This document shows positions 10,401-22,018 of a stretch of DNA of 64,000 bases, piece after piece. Positions within the stretch are counted from its first letter, which is position 1. Every line of letters begins with the position of its first letter. This DNA comes from Rotaria socialis (taxonomy: Eukaryota > Rotifera > Eurotatoria > Philodinida > Philodinidae). Under the pieces are notes generated by a model, which searched no databases, was not told the DNA's origin, and saw nothing but the letters and a program-made list of their open reading frames with translations. A program made the translations under genes and the position numbers. The DNA lies in NCBI GenBank assembly GCA_905331475.1, contig CAJNYU010003295.1:1-64000 (forward strand), in the 5' to 3' direction.

Positions 10401-11450
10401 GCTAGACATTTTTGAAGTATATTTTGTTGTTTATCATAATCTTTTTTAACATCTGTTAACTGCCGACGTAATTCATCACGTTCCTTAAAAAAGAAAATTT
10501 TTCATAAAAATCTACTTTTAGATTAAATATATTTTACTCTAATTAAATTTTGTATTTGACTGTTCTTAGCTTCAAGTTCATCTGTCGTCGAATTGATTGT
10601 TCCTGTTATATCAGTCTAGAATGTTTTTTTTTTGGAAAATATATTTTAAATAGAAAACAAAGTTTTTTTCCAATGTTCTACCTGAGTTTGCTTTGCATTT
10701 GGTATGGATAGAGTCGATGATTCTGATGTATGATTTGAATTCGAACATGAATCGCTTTGTGCAGATGAAGCTGGTGAAAATCCGATATCACGATAATTTG
10801 AAATTGTCTTAAAATTGAAAAAATTCAAGATTAAATGAAACGATTCAATTCAATCTTTACTTTATTCGCATCTGCTGTGATCTTCTTGTCAATTGATGGT
10901 AATAATATATTTGGTGTTGTAGGTTCTGGTAGTTTTGGTTGATTCATATTCATATCACTTTTCCGTCGTTTTACTTTCTGTCCATCAATATTATCATCAA
11001 TTTTAGGTGTCCGTTTTCGTCGTACTTTATCCGTTGTGGATAGTTTTTTAAATGTATTGCTATTGTTACTTGACGCAGATGTTGTCGAACCGAATAGACG
11101 GAAGGGTGAGGTTGGAATTGGTTTAAAATTAAGAGTTTCCGTATCTATAGAATTGACTATATCTGGTTGCGAAAGATTCTAAAAATGGTAATCTTAATAA
11201 ATGAAAATTACGACGATTAATTTCTACATACACGTTGTAGAGTGTTATTGGATGGCGGCGTACGATTACCGTTATCAACTGATTCACTACGTTGAGGGAA
11301 TAATTTAAAAGTTAAGGGAAGAACATCTTGACCTTTAATTTCCGTAGAAGCAAAAATGATGAATAATTTTTTCGATTAATAAAAAACTTTTTTTTTAATC
11401 ATACCGCGTGAATTAAATTGATTTTCTGTGGGTTTCGAAACGAGATTCAT
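7406..11450 (-). CDS. TLK: Tousled-like serine/threonine kinase
   Basis: TLKs phosphorylate the histone chaperone ASF1 and act in nuclear chromatin assembly during DNA replication. Fifteen exons join in frame (starts at 11450, 11332, 11178, 10807, 10615, 10483, 9485, 9278, 9018, 8737, 8598, 8450, 8302, 7862, 7561), giving 746 residues, close to animal TLKs. The N-terminal third is Ser/Asn-rich with basic nuclear-localisation-like clusters (KVRRKR). A coiled-coil middle follows, with the family segment DRLRL-type [18 protein letters not shown]. The kinase domain is complete: glycine loop GKGGFSEV, lysine in YVAVKVHQL, catalytic [15 protein letters not shown], activation end GAGTYWYLPPE, and DVWSLGCI. 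The HRD position reads HFD (HYD in other animal TLKs), so it is a non-RD kinase as expected. Most introns are about 55-70 bp; one is 887 bp (9486-10372). A T-rich acceptor lies at 11478-11479, just before the ATG. Confidence 0.96.
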
Positions 11451-12420
11451 TCTAGAATACTTATCGTTCTTTCATATCTAAATAAAAAAATAAATAACAA
11501 TTTGTTTTACTAGTAGTTGTTTATTTGAAGACTAATTTAAAACAATAACAACACCTATCGGTAGAGGGCACACATCGTATTCACGTGATTAATCGATAGA
11601 ATCCAACCGTAAAGGAAAAAAAAGAAATAAAAAACAACACATATATTACAAATATGAAAGAAAGAGAACAAATTCTATTCATTCTAAAGATCCATCCTCA
11701 TTGGTTTTTAATATACACATATTTCCGGGTATAGAATAATCAAGAAAAAGATATATAGTTATATAGATACGTGTAGTCCATTAAAGATTAGAGTTTTTTG
11801 GTTTTATTGACAAAGAAAAGAATAGGAAGTTGCTGTAGATTGATCATATTTATCACGATACAGTTCTACAAATAAAAATCATCCTAGCGGACAGTTAGTA
11901 GCATCGCCCGTTCGTGCAACTCGACCGATCGATTGTTAAAAGGTTCGTTCTGACATCTTTTATTTGGCTTAGCGACAACCAATAAGCTCGCACATTAAAT
12001 AGTAAAGAGGGCGCTATTCATAAAATGAGATAACATGGCTACAAGAAAAAAGTAGTTCCGAATTGATAGACTATAGACACGAGCTGGGGAAAAATGAGTG
12101 TGTGAGAGAAGTGCACTCTCAATAACCAAAACTTTTCCGTTTTGTTTTGTTTTTACTTGTTTTACTATAACGTACTAGAAAAAATAAAAATTTTCAGGCA
12201 AAAATTGAAAATATTCGAACAACTTAAGTATTTACTTTTACTCTTCAATATTTTGTTCAAGCTATTGCAGCAATTACAATTATATTTACTATCAAACATT
12301 CGAAATTTTCTATTCCTTTCTGTTTATAAATTACGTTCTTGGAAAATGGGGACACCAATGGTCAAGCATGACTGGACGTTGGGATATGTGCAATGGTAGA
12401 CCTAGGATTTGTTTGACACA
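11451..12420. other. TLK upstream region, no gene seen
   Basis: Contains the probable TLK promoter and 5' leader. A leucine/phenylalanine-rich frame near 12142-12399 has composition expected from AT-rich DNA and no family features, so I do not call it a gene. Confidence 0.5.
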
Positions 12421-12428
12421 ATACGATA

Positions 12429-14053
12429 CAGCGGCATAACCAGGATTTTTAGACCGTTGGGCAAACTTCTATTAAGTCAAAAAAAAAACATAGACAAAAT
12501 TGGCAAGACTTTTATTGATAGACCAAAATTGTTTAACCCAACAAAGTATTGATAACGTAGAAAAAACACAAAAATAAAATAAAATGATGTTAATTTGACT
12601 ACACAAAAAATGTGAGATTCTTTTAACCTAAGATATATACAAAGAAACTCAGATGTTAAGCTTGCCTCAGACTTGCTGAGCTATACATATTTAATTCTAT
12701 CTTCAGTCTTTATTTATAACATTTGGTTTTGAAATTCAAACACCAAAATCAAGACGACGATTGTATATTTTTTACATATTATTTCAATATTTCGAAGAAA
12801 AGTAATAGCTTAATAACGTATTGCCACTGGCAGTGAGGGCCACCCCTTTACGAAATTTTTTTCGATTTTTCCCAGCAGAAACAAAACAGAAAAGAGTCAT
12901 AGTGCCTCAAATAGGCTTCAAAAACCACTTTTTGACCAGGAGTGCCACCCCCTTACTGATTTTTTGGATCCGCCACTGTGTATTGGGTCGTCTTTCAGTT
13001 GACATGACTTAGTATTAGTCTTTTAAAACAGGACAAAGGAGAACAACAAAATTATAAGTATAAGTGCGCAATTTTACATCAGCATATTTGCTGTTTTTAA
13101 TGCGGTGCGAAGCATAGTATTTATGTAGTCCTACGAGGATTTTTTTTTCTTTAATGCGATGCGAAGCAGAAGCATTTATGTTGTCCGTCGCGAGTTTTTT
13201 TTTTTTTTTATTATTTTTTACTCACTTGACGTACGCATCACAAGTCTTCATTTTGTGACGCGATGATCTCGAGAACCGAAAATCGTAGAAAACTCGTTGA
13301 AACGTGAGATCGAACTTGAGAAATATTTTTTCTAATTTTTCATCGGACGTTTTGTTTACTCACAAATGCGGTTCCAAAATGACGAAAATGAAAGAAATTT
13401 ATCAAGAGATAATTAAAGTGACGTCATGAACATATATTAGCCACTATAGTCTATTCATTTACAGCTGATCTAAGATAATGAATCATGGAGATAATTAAAC
13501 GATCAAACGAAATCGATCCTTAAGAATGTATCGCTAAGTAAGAATAGAGTTTTCTCAGTGATGAATTTCATCATGTCGACATAAAAAGTATTCAAGATTT
13601 CTCTGCATCGTAGATTTTTCGTGAAGATCCGATTCGAGCTTCGCATCGCATTTCGTATTCGAGTGAAGCTTGAATACTATCTAGCTCTTGTTTCTTTGGA
13701 CTTTTCTTATAATATAGTAGCGCGAAAGAAGAGACAAGATAGGTTATAATTCAATCATTTTCTTTTCATGTCAGCATTTTGAGAGAAGATATGAGAAACG
13801 AACAAGTATACATATAGATGTGCATGTACAATTGCGTATTGGTCATTTTTTGTTGTTGCTTTCTTCTATTAATTCTTCATATGAACCAGTAAAGGGTACA
13901 CATGCGATTCAAACGAAAGAAAAAAAGACAGTAGCTAGTTTATTCGAAAGTAAATAATTGTGAAAAAGTAAAATTTCAATGGGCAAAAATTAACTAATGA
14001 AAATTACAATGGGCAATTGCCCATTTGCCTACCCTCCCCTGGTTACGCCGCTG
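12429..14053. mobile_element. 1.6-kb non-autonomous hAT-like element
   Basis: The left end CAGCGGCATAACCAGG (12429-12444) and the reverse complement of the right end (14038-14053) match at 15 of 16 bases. The flanks are an 8-bp near-perfect target duplication: ATACGATA at 12421-12428 and ACACGATA at 14054-14061. A CAG-starting TIR plus 8-bp duplication fits the hAT superfamily. The 1,625-bp interior has no transposase-like reading frame, so the copy is non-autonomous. Inside are other repeat-like pieces: a GTGGCGGATCC-type segment near 12944-12976, two diverged 'aatgcgRtgcgaagc' copies near 13098 and 13152, and an inverted copy of that motif near 13637-13655. These suggest nested insertions. 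The one-base differences between ends and duplications imply some age. Confidence 0.8.
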
Positions 14054-14061
14054 ACACGATA

Positions 14062-15815
14062 CAGTGTCCCAGCGTCCGGCACTTTTATGGAATATGTACG
14101 TATTCGTTGTTATATTTAACGGATGAAGCCGTATATTTTCTATTAAAGTGGATGACAAAAAAGAGAATTGAAAATTCCATTTTCATATTTAGTGATGCCT
14201 TCAGTTTTTAATTTAATATTTACATCGCTAAAATTTATAGCAATTTGTTTTTACGATATTAAATCTAAATAAAACTCTAATTTTAATCAAAAGTCGCAAA
14301 CCTGAATTCAACTTCACTTTAGAGAAAAATAATTTTCTTTTATTCTGCGAACCACATTTACGTGCTTGTAGCATGTCATATTCTTTATTCGATCTAATTA
14401 ATCGTCAATATGAATTACTGATATTATCTTTGTAATGTCATTTATCTGAAATCGGTTTCAATTCGTTTAACATCAACCTATATCCTTGAAAAGCAAACAT
14501 CATAAAGTTTAGTCAGCAACTAAGATGACCATAAAAACATTTGATTGCATTTTTATTTGTCCTTGACAAATTATGTTGAACAGTTGACACTCACATGCAA
14601 CTCTTCTCTCTCTCTCTCTCCCGTTAGTTGATATTAAAGCAATGTACATGTCTTATAAGTCTTCGTACAGCTATATAGTACGTATATAAATAATGGATGC
14701 GAATAAAAAAAGAAAAAAAATTGGTTTCCTTTATTGTATTTTTATTTTTTATTTGATGCTATTATGCATATAGAATGATTATGGTTCAATCATAATAAAA
14801 TATTGTGATGTAATATGGATGAACTTCATATAAAAGTATAATACGAGTTGTTTTTAGTATACTTACGACTATACTCGATAAACAACAAGCTTCCGGACGC
14901 AATTGTATTCATAAAGAAAACTCTTTTCGCATCATCGCATGTTTGAGTATATATAATATATGCTGCCGACAATAGTATGTACAATTCATAATGTTTGTCT
15001 TGTGCTGAACAATTCATTTTCTCTCTCTCTCTCAACCAGTAGTAGCCATAGTCCCTAAACAGCCTTAGACATATATATATACATGGATGAATAACATTCA
15101 ATATTATCTTACTCATCTCTAAAGAGTTGTTCATAAAGCGTTTTTTATTATTATGCATATTATTCTAACATATTTGCTTCCTGTTTCATACGTAATGATG
15201 CAAGTTCATAATATCATTCAGTGACAATCGGATTGTGTGTTTGTAATTTAAAACGTGATCTTCATCGACTTCTCCTTGGATATCATTTTATCGGTGCGTA
15301 TGTATTTCTTTGGAGAAGAAAAAACATGAATATTCTCGTTTTTCACATTTGTTTCTTGCAGATAAAAAAAAAAGTGACAAATTGTAATACACTTTTTTCT
15401 CCTTCTTCTGGCTTAAATCAGAATAATTCTCTTTGGTACTATTTAACTAAATAGAACAGCTTCTCTTTCTCTTTCTTTCTCATTCTTCTTTTTGCTTGTG
15501 CGTGTATACGCATAAGTTCGTATGCGGGGATATACCGATCAATTAGAACATAGGTACGACAGGTGATAGTATACGAAACATAAGTATATAGATATTTTTA
15601 TTGAATATGAAATGACTCTTATCGAGAGTTTTTCTTTAAGAGCCAAGGTGTGATATGAATCTAGATTGTTGTCTATGTAGTATTTTTGATTGAATTTAAT
15701 ATCCTTAAAAAGATCATGTTTGACATTTTGAAAAAGAAAAATTTGATTTTTTTCTTGACTATGGGAATTGATATTTTTTTCTTTCTTCTTTGAAGATGAT
15801 TTGATTTAATCTCCA
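14062..15815. other. Intergenic, no gene seen
   Basis: AT-rich with CT microsatellite stretches (near 14600 and 15010). The reading frame at 14826-15158 on the minus strand lacks family or splice support. The 3' part is the upstream region of the WAP/CCP gene. Confidence 0.5.
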
Positions 15816-18800
15816 ATGAGAACAAAATTAATCAACACGTTTTCTTATCTTCTACAATTCTTATTACTGTGGGAATTGGTCAGCTATACTCAAGGTAAGA
15901 ATAGAGTTCAGGTTAAAATAATAAAAAGAAATGTATAGACAAGAGTAATTTAGCAGCAGTCAACTTTTGTTTTTATTGAGTGAAGAAGTAAAACAAGGTC
16001 AAAAAGAGGAGGAGCCATCCAATTGAACTAATGCTATTTTAATAGAGCTGTTTCGTTGTATTCTTTTGCGTTTTCTATAACAATAGAGATGAATATTTAA
16101 AATTCAATTAATCAGTCTGCTGTGTTTATTTTCGTTTTAGCCTATTGGATTCGAGATCTTTCCTATTGCCCACGTAAACGTGAAGTAACTCGACAACGAC
16201 AATGTTTTAAATCATGTTTTGATGATAGCGATTGTCAAAGTCGATATCGTTCATGTGTATGTGATTATGATTGCGGCATGTCATGTGTCAAACGAGGTGA
16301 CTTTCTTTGTTCTCTTTGTTCCTTTTTTCATATTGATTTTGTTAATTAAAGGTATCACTTGTCCTTTTTTAACGGCTCCCGATCATGGAAATATAATATA
16401 TTCAAACGGAAATCGATTTGGCTCGCGTGCATCTCATGAATGTGAAACCGGTTATGTTCTTGAAGGCCCGAAATATCGATATTGTCAAGGCGATATGTGG
16501 TGGGGTCCGACCAATTCAATACCCTATTGTGCGAAAGAAGGTATTATTAATTGAATTTGACGTTTTGATACTTGTTCACATTTGACAAGTCAAGATGATT
16601 TTATACATCAAAGTTATAGGTGTATCGAGATAAGCATAAGACACTGACTTAGGTGTTCTTTTTCTATTACACAAAAGTCTAGACTTGTTATAATGTTCGT
16701 TCAATTGAAGAAAATTATGATATAATTAAAGCGACAAAGGGTGTTTTTGATATTGCTAATTGAGTTTTTCTTCTTTCGTTCAAAATAATAGTCTTTTGTA
16801 ATCAACCACCGGAGATAATCAATGCAGTTAATGATGTTCCGAGTACGATAACAACATTTCATGCTGGTTATTCGGTGAAATACACGTGTTTAACGGGTTA
16901 TGTTGGGTATGATAGAAAAAATGAATTGATTGATCTATATTGTTTGTTATTTGTTTCATGATAGGAATGGTACAGCAACATCAGAATGTACGTTTTTAGG
17001 TCAATGGACATTTTCAACATTAAAATGCACTCGTAAGTGATAAATTATTCTTTTTTATATGATTATTTATTGAAAAAAATATACATATATATATATATAT
17101 ATAGCTATTGATTGTGGTTCACCGGGTATATTGCGTAATGGATTTTTAAGTGGTGAACGATTTGATTATCCGAATATGATCGCATTTTTTTGTAATGATG
17201 GTTTTGAACTTGTTGGAAAAGACACAACGAGAGCTTGTCAAGAAAATGGTTTATGGTCTGGTGCAATGCCATTATGTCAAAGTAAGTTGCATAGATTTAG
17301 TTATTTATTAAATAGACATTGTGATATCTTCCACCCAGGAAAACCTTGAAACTCTTTTTATACAGTATTTATAGTTCATTGCTTGATTTTCCTTTAAGAA
17401 AAAGCCTGCGAATCACCACCAATAGTTTCTCATGGTCAGATAATTCAACCGGATCGAACTACGAATGAAACGGTTCAATATATTTGTGAAGATGGATATC
17501 AATTGCAAGGATCATCGATTTTAAAATGTATATCATCTCAGTGGCAACCTGCAGCACCAATGTGTGAACGTGAGCCTTCCGAAATTCTTGTTGGCAGCGT
17601 TGAATTTTCTAAGAATAAATTTTAGAAATCACATGTGATGATCCACAAACAAGTTTTAATGGTTATATTGAATCTTCGTCACATGATAATTCGTCAGTAT
17701 ACGCAATTGATTCGATAGTCAAATTCAATTGCCCGTCAAGTTTAATATTACGTGGTTCACCTATATCCAAATGTCAATTTAATCGCAGTTGGGCACCCAA
17801 GATTCCCAAATGCGAAGGTATGTTTTTTTGTTTTTCGATTAAATTAATTTTTGATTTTCTGCTCCTATGAATAGAACCAATACCGTGTTTAATTCCAACA
17901 TTACCTTCGAATGCTTATTATCGAACGCTTCGTTCGGATGTTCAACAAATCGATGATGGTGCTCAATTAGAATATATGTGTGAAAATTCTCGATATCGTC
18001 GTCGTATATTTTGTCGACAAGGAAAAATTCTACCACGACAACCAAAATGTTTCAGTGGTAAGATAAATCGAAAGAAAATCGAAGTAAAATTCTGTTCCTT
18101 TTCGATAACTTAGATTGTCAAGTCGAAAGTAAAAAAGTCATGTTTTCAAAAAAAATCTATCGTCATAGAGAAAAAGTTTATTATACTTGTAAAAGTCATA
18201 ATCTATCATTAATAAACAATGAAACAATAGTTTGCATCAATGGAAGTCTTTCTCTACAACCTGTATGTCCACAGATCGAAACAATGTGTACTGTGCCTCA
18301 TACACTTTTCCTACGCAATATCGCTAATACGACAATACCATCCGGAACATCAATGGAAATCGGTTCATCATTTTCATATACTTGTATTCAAGATCATCAA
18401 CCTATTAATCAGTCAGCAAGCGTTGAATGTCTTGAAGATGGAAAATTATCTCATCATGTAAATTGTGTACCAAAATCATGTAAAGAACATCCACCCATGA
18501 TAACGAATGGTCGAACAATATTTCATTCAACATCACACGGTTCTGCAGCGAGATATCGATGTTTTCCAGGCTTTAAATTTGAAAATAATAATCTAGTAAA
18601 ACTTACATGTCAATTTGGTCTCTGGCTACCAAAGCAACTACCCAAATGTTTGCCGAGTGAGTATGGCGTTTCTTTAGATTTCAAATAGCGAAGATTTTTT
18701 CTTCTCTTAACTTATGCGCTAATCTATATGACAATTATATGGTCTATTTTGAGTCTTGAAAAATAGGGAAAAAAAATCTTCGTCTTTGTTTTAGTATTTT

Positions 18801-19188
18801 GTCCCAATCCTGGCCCACTGATCTACGGTCGCACATATGTTGTAATTAGAGATGAGCGTGTATCCACTTTGCCGATTCGAAGTGAATTTCGTTCTTATAT
18901 ACCAACTGTAAGTCATGGCCGAACCATTGAATTTGAATGCAATTCAGGTAAAATCCATTTTTTTTCTTTTTATCAGAGAAATGACGAATTACATTTATAA
19001 TTGCAGGATATGTTCTTCAAGGACCAAATGGATTAACATGTAATCATGGCCGATGGATGCCTGCTGAAAGACCACGCTGTGTTATTAGTAAATCTCAAAT
19101 CTAGTTGTTATTATAAAAATAACTTTTTCTTTTATCTTTTTTTTTTTTAGAAAATCATGTACAACCAAATATTATCTTTACGGGATAA
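15816..19188 (+). CDS. Secreted WAP + ten CCP/sushi-domain protein, LEV-9/Hasp-like
   Basis: Thirteen exons join in frame: 15816-15894, 16141-16296, 16352-16540, 16792-16906, 16965-17032, 17105-17281, 17399-17569, 17626-17817, 17875-18057, 18114-18656, 18795-18947, 19007-19087, 19151-19188. The product has 714 residues. Exon 1 encodes a signal peptide (hydrophobic LLQFLLLWELVS). Exon 2 encodes one 8-cysteine WAP-like module (from YCPRKRE to CGMSC). Ten CCP/sushi modules follow, each with four cysteines; most sit in single exons, while exon 10 carries three. There is no membrane anchor. WAP followed by a CCP array is the architecture of C. elegans LEV-9 and Drosophila Hasp, extracellular scaffolds that cluster acetylcholine receptors or organise the synaptic cleft. 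A similar role is inference; a generic CCP adhesion protein is the alternative. An acceptor AG at 15794-15795 precedes the ATG after a pyrimidine tract. Confidence 0.87.
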
Positions 19189-20700
19189 TCATTTTCATGA
19201 ATAAATGTTTTTTTGTTTGTTTTTATAAGTAACTGGAGCTGGTCTTCATTTTTATTGTTGAACGGCTTCCCTATCTCAGGTTGATATTCTTTAAGAAAGA
19301 AAGAAAAGACATTTCATCGATGAATGTGGTTTTTTAACGCGTTTGATATTTTGTAATTGCTTTTTTTCTCTCTATTTTAGTCAAGAATGATTGCTGTTCT
19401 TTTTCTTTGTCTAATTTTTTTGCTATAAGTGATTGGAGAATATAAATAATTGCGTTCTTTAGTTCCAAAGAAATCGAACTGATCATTTTATTCCGATCTC
19501 TTATAATAGAAAAATGAAAATGACGAACGACGTGGCAGTGCTGCGACGAAAACAAGAGAGCAAAAAAAAAATTTGCGATGAACTGCATTTTTTCCTTGCA
19601 GGTGTAATGTGGCAAGGCAAAGTGAATAGGTTACGATAGTTATGACACACTGCTAATGCGTATTTTTTTCATTTCAAATTGAAAAGCAAAACAGATTTTA
19701 TTAATATTCATAGTTACACTTCTCCTAAATTGACAGACGTTTCAAATTGACTTACACCTTCTATACGATCGGTTTCGTAACCGAAGCGAGCGATTTTTGA
19801 TGCGAAACAGATGAGGACCTAATCATACAAGATGTTTGAATTTTGCGGTGAAAATTAAAGAGAATCAGATTTCTAATAATGATACTTTCCCACGTGAAAT
19901 AGTATATTTGAAAATAATTCTTTGACATATGTCAATATTGGTCAAGATTCTGATCGAAATTAATATTTAATTGGATTATCTTGAATTTGGTCGAAAGTAA
20001 AAATGTCGAAACTGAGGTGATACTTCCATGCATTTTTTTTTCTTTGTGAAACTGAATCAGTCAGTAGACTAAATTAAAATAAAACGTTTATTATTAAAAG
20101 AAGACTAAAAGACAGTCTAAAACGTTTTTTAGGATGATTGTTAATCCACCTTGAAACAATGTTCTATCTGCTTGATTAAAACTTCTTCTTTTACCACAAC
20201 TAAAGACAAACTTTTAAGGAAATCCCACATGCTGTAATGAGATAGTTGCTATATATATCATACAACGTGTTTATTTGACTTTGTAATGCTGTTGCTGTTG
20301 TTGTTGTTGTGTCTTTTTCGGCTTCGATGCACCAGATGGTCATTCAAGTTTATACCTTCTTTATTCGAATTAATGAAATATCAATCATCGTTGATGATAG
20401 ATATTGAATCAGAGGGAGCTATCACTTTTATTTTGTTTCTCGAATAATGAATGATTGAAGATTCCTATTCGTATTCTTCTTTGTCCATTTCTTTGCACTG
20501 AACGAACAATAGTGTGATAGACCGATCATAAATTTACAGTAAGATAAGTCAATATTCGTCGTGAAATAATGACATCTTCATCACACACTTTTCTAAACAG
20601 TCTTCATTTAAACTTCTCTTTTTTTGCACCAAAGTTTTATTTCAATGTTCTTATTTTCGACCAAATTCAAGTTTCCGTCCGTTTATTCGATAACTCTTCA
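19189..20700. other. Intergenic, no gene seen
   Basis: Holds the WAP/CCP gene 3' UTR with an AATAAA about 10 bp after the stop, then AT-rich DNA with a short GTT repeat near 20285-20310. No supported gene. Confidence 0.5.
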
Positions 20701-20709
20701 CAATTACAT

Positions 20710-21150
20710 TCGGTTGAGCTGAAATTTTGTGCACAGAATTGTCTCATCAATATTTAGGTCGAGTTCGAAGATGAGAAGGATCCGACAAGTAATGGCTGAG
20801 TTATCGAAAAAATTGTCACTTTCGAGCAGACCATCCCTGAGGGGGAGTACAGGGATTTTTCAAAAAAACTTTTTTTCTCAGAATTATCCACAACATATAT
20901 AAATCAGCTCAGTTTTTAACGCTGATTCTGAATCCGATATTAGTTTCGAACTAAATCGTAGCTTTCTAACGAAACATCGCCTGAAAAACGTCTCAAAATG
21001 CACAAAAACAGCATCCAGAAATCAAGTTGCCCAGTTTCTCATGATAATTTTGGTGTTCAGACATTCTAGAATGACTCATATATCCCATGCACTTTTTTCA
21101 GTACACATAGCTCTCGGATGAAATCCGAAGTTTCCACATTTATTTTTGTT
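20710..21150 (+). repeat. Dispersed repeat, copy 1 (full)
   Basis: About 440 bp that share long diverged blocks, in the same orientation and order, with 22265-22505. Shared markers include 'gtcgagttcgaagatgag', 'ctgagttatcgaaaa', 'agaccatc.ctgaggggg', 'acaacatatataaatc' and 'cagtacacata'. Copy 1 carries about 170 bp in the middle that copy 2 lacks. No terminal inverted repeats or coding capacity are seen. The family is not recognised. Confidence 0.75.
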
Positions 21151-22018
21151 TGTATTTATGTAATATACTTTAGGTACTCTCTAAGACCATAATTCAATTA
21201 TGACTTCGACACTAACAAATTCTGCCAATATCTGCCCTTTGTTTTATTCGATTAAATATTGATCGTTTAAGCCATAGCTTTCCTTTCACACGCTAATCTA
21301 GCCGAGTGAATAATATTACATAGGGTACTTCCTGAAAAAACCATAAATTTACTGCGTCTTTATTTTTGTGCTCGCCAATGTACTTTGTTTATTAATAACA
21401 TACAGATTATATTTTCATATTATTCTATTGTTGCTCGATATGTAAGGATCATTCAATTAGCACTTTTAAATTATTCACTTCATCACAGATAATTTTTATG
21501 TCATCATCTCCCGAGATAAGATGACATATTTACTTTCAAGCACATTCATATTCGCATTCCGGGTCTTGGTTAAAATGATAATGATAAAGAAGACTTCACA
21601 TAAATTAGAAGTAGACATCATTGCTCACTTTTCTTTTCGTAAAATGCAGAAGGAAACGATCCAGAATATATTCTCAGACACTCCGTCTCTTTTATGTTTA
21701 TCGATACAAGTGCTAGATGAACAAAACGAGGCATATTGTCACTTTATCATGTGAAAACACAAATGAGACTCTTCTTTTTTGCTTCTATTTTGCTATCGAA
21801 GAAATTCTACATGAACAACCGAAATAGAACGAGAGCAAAAGAAAAAGAAAAGTAAGCAAATAAAACGATAGAAAATATAGTACTAAGTTTACTGAATGTG
21901 ACACAAGGAAATGAAGAGATAGAAAAAGCATAAGATTCTTATTGTTTCTATTCATAATAGAATGCTGGTTCATGTCTTTCTTTTTTCTTCAAGACTATTC
22001 TAGAGTGGCTCAAGTTTT
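21151..22018. other. Intergenic upstream of glutamine synthetase
   Basis: AT-rich, no gene seen. The final 40 bp hold a strong pyrimidine tract (TTTTTTCTTC) and AG at 21992-21993, a likely trans-splice acceptor for the glutamine synthetase mRNA. Confidence 0.5.

Noticed and set aside
12142..12399. 85-codon Leu/Phe/Lys-rich frame
   Set aside because: Composition expected from AT-rich DNA; no domain, splice partner or conserved motif.
12826..12976. Possible small transposon between 'ccactggcagtgagg' and 'ggatccgccactg'
   Set aside because: The two ends match poorly and no clean target duplication could be assigned; kept only as repeat-like content of the larger element.
14826..15158. 110-codon minus-strand frame
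   Set aside because: Lys/Tyr/Ile-rich, no recognisable domain and includes microsatellite-encoded residues.
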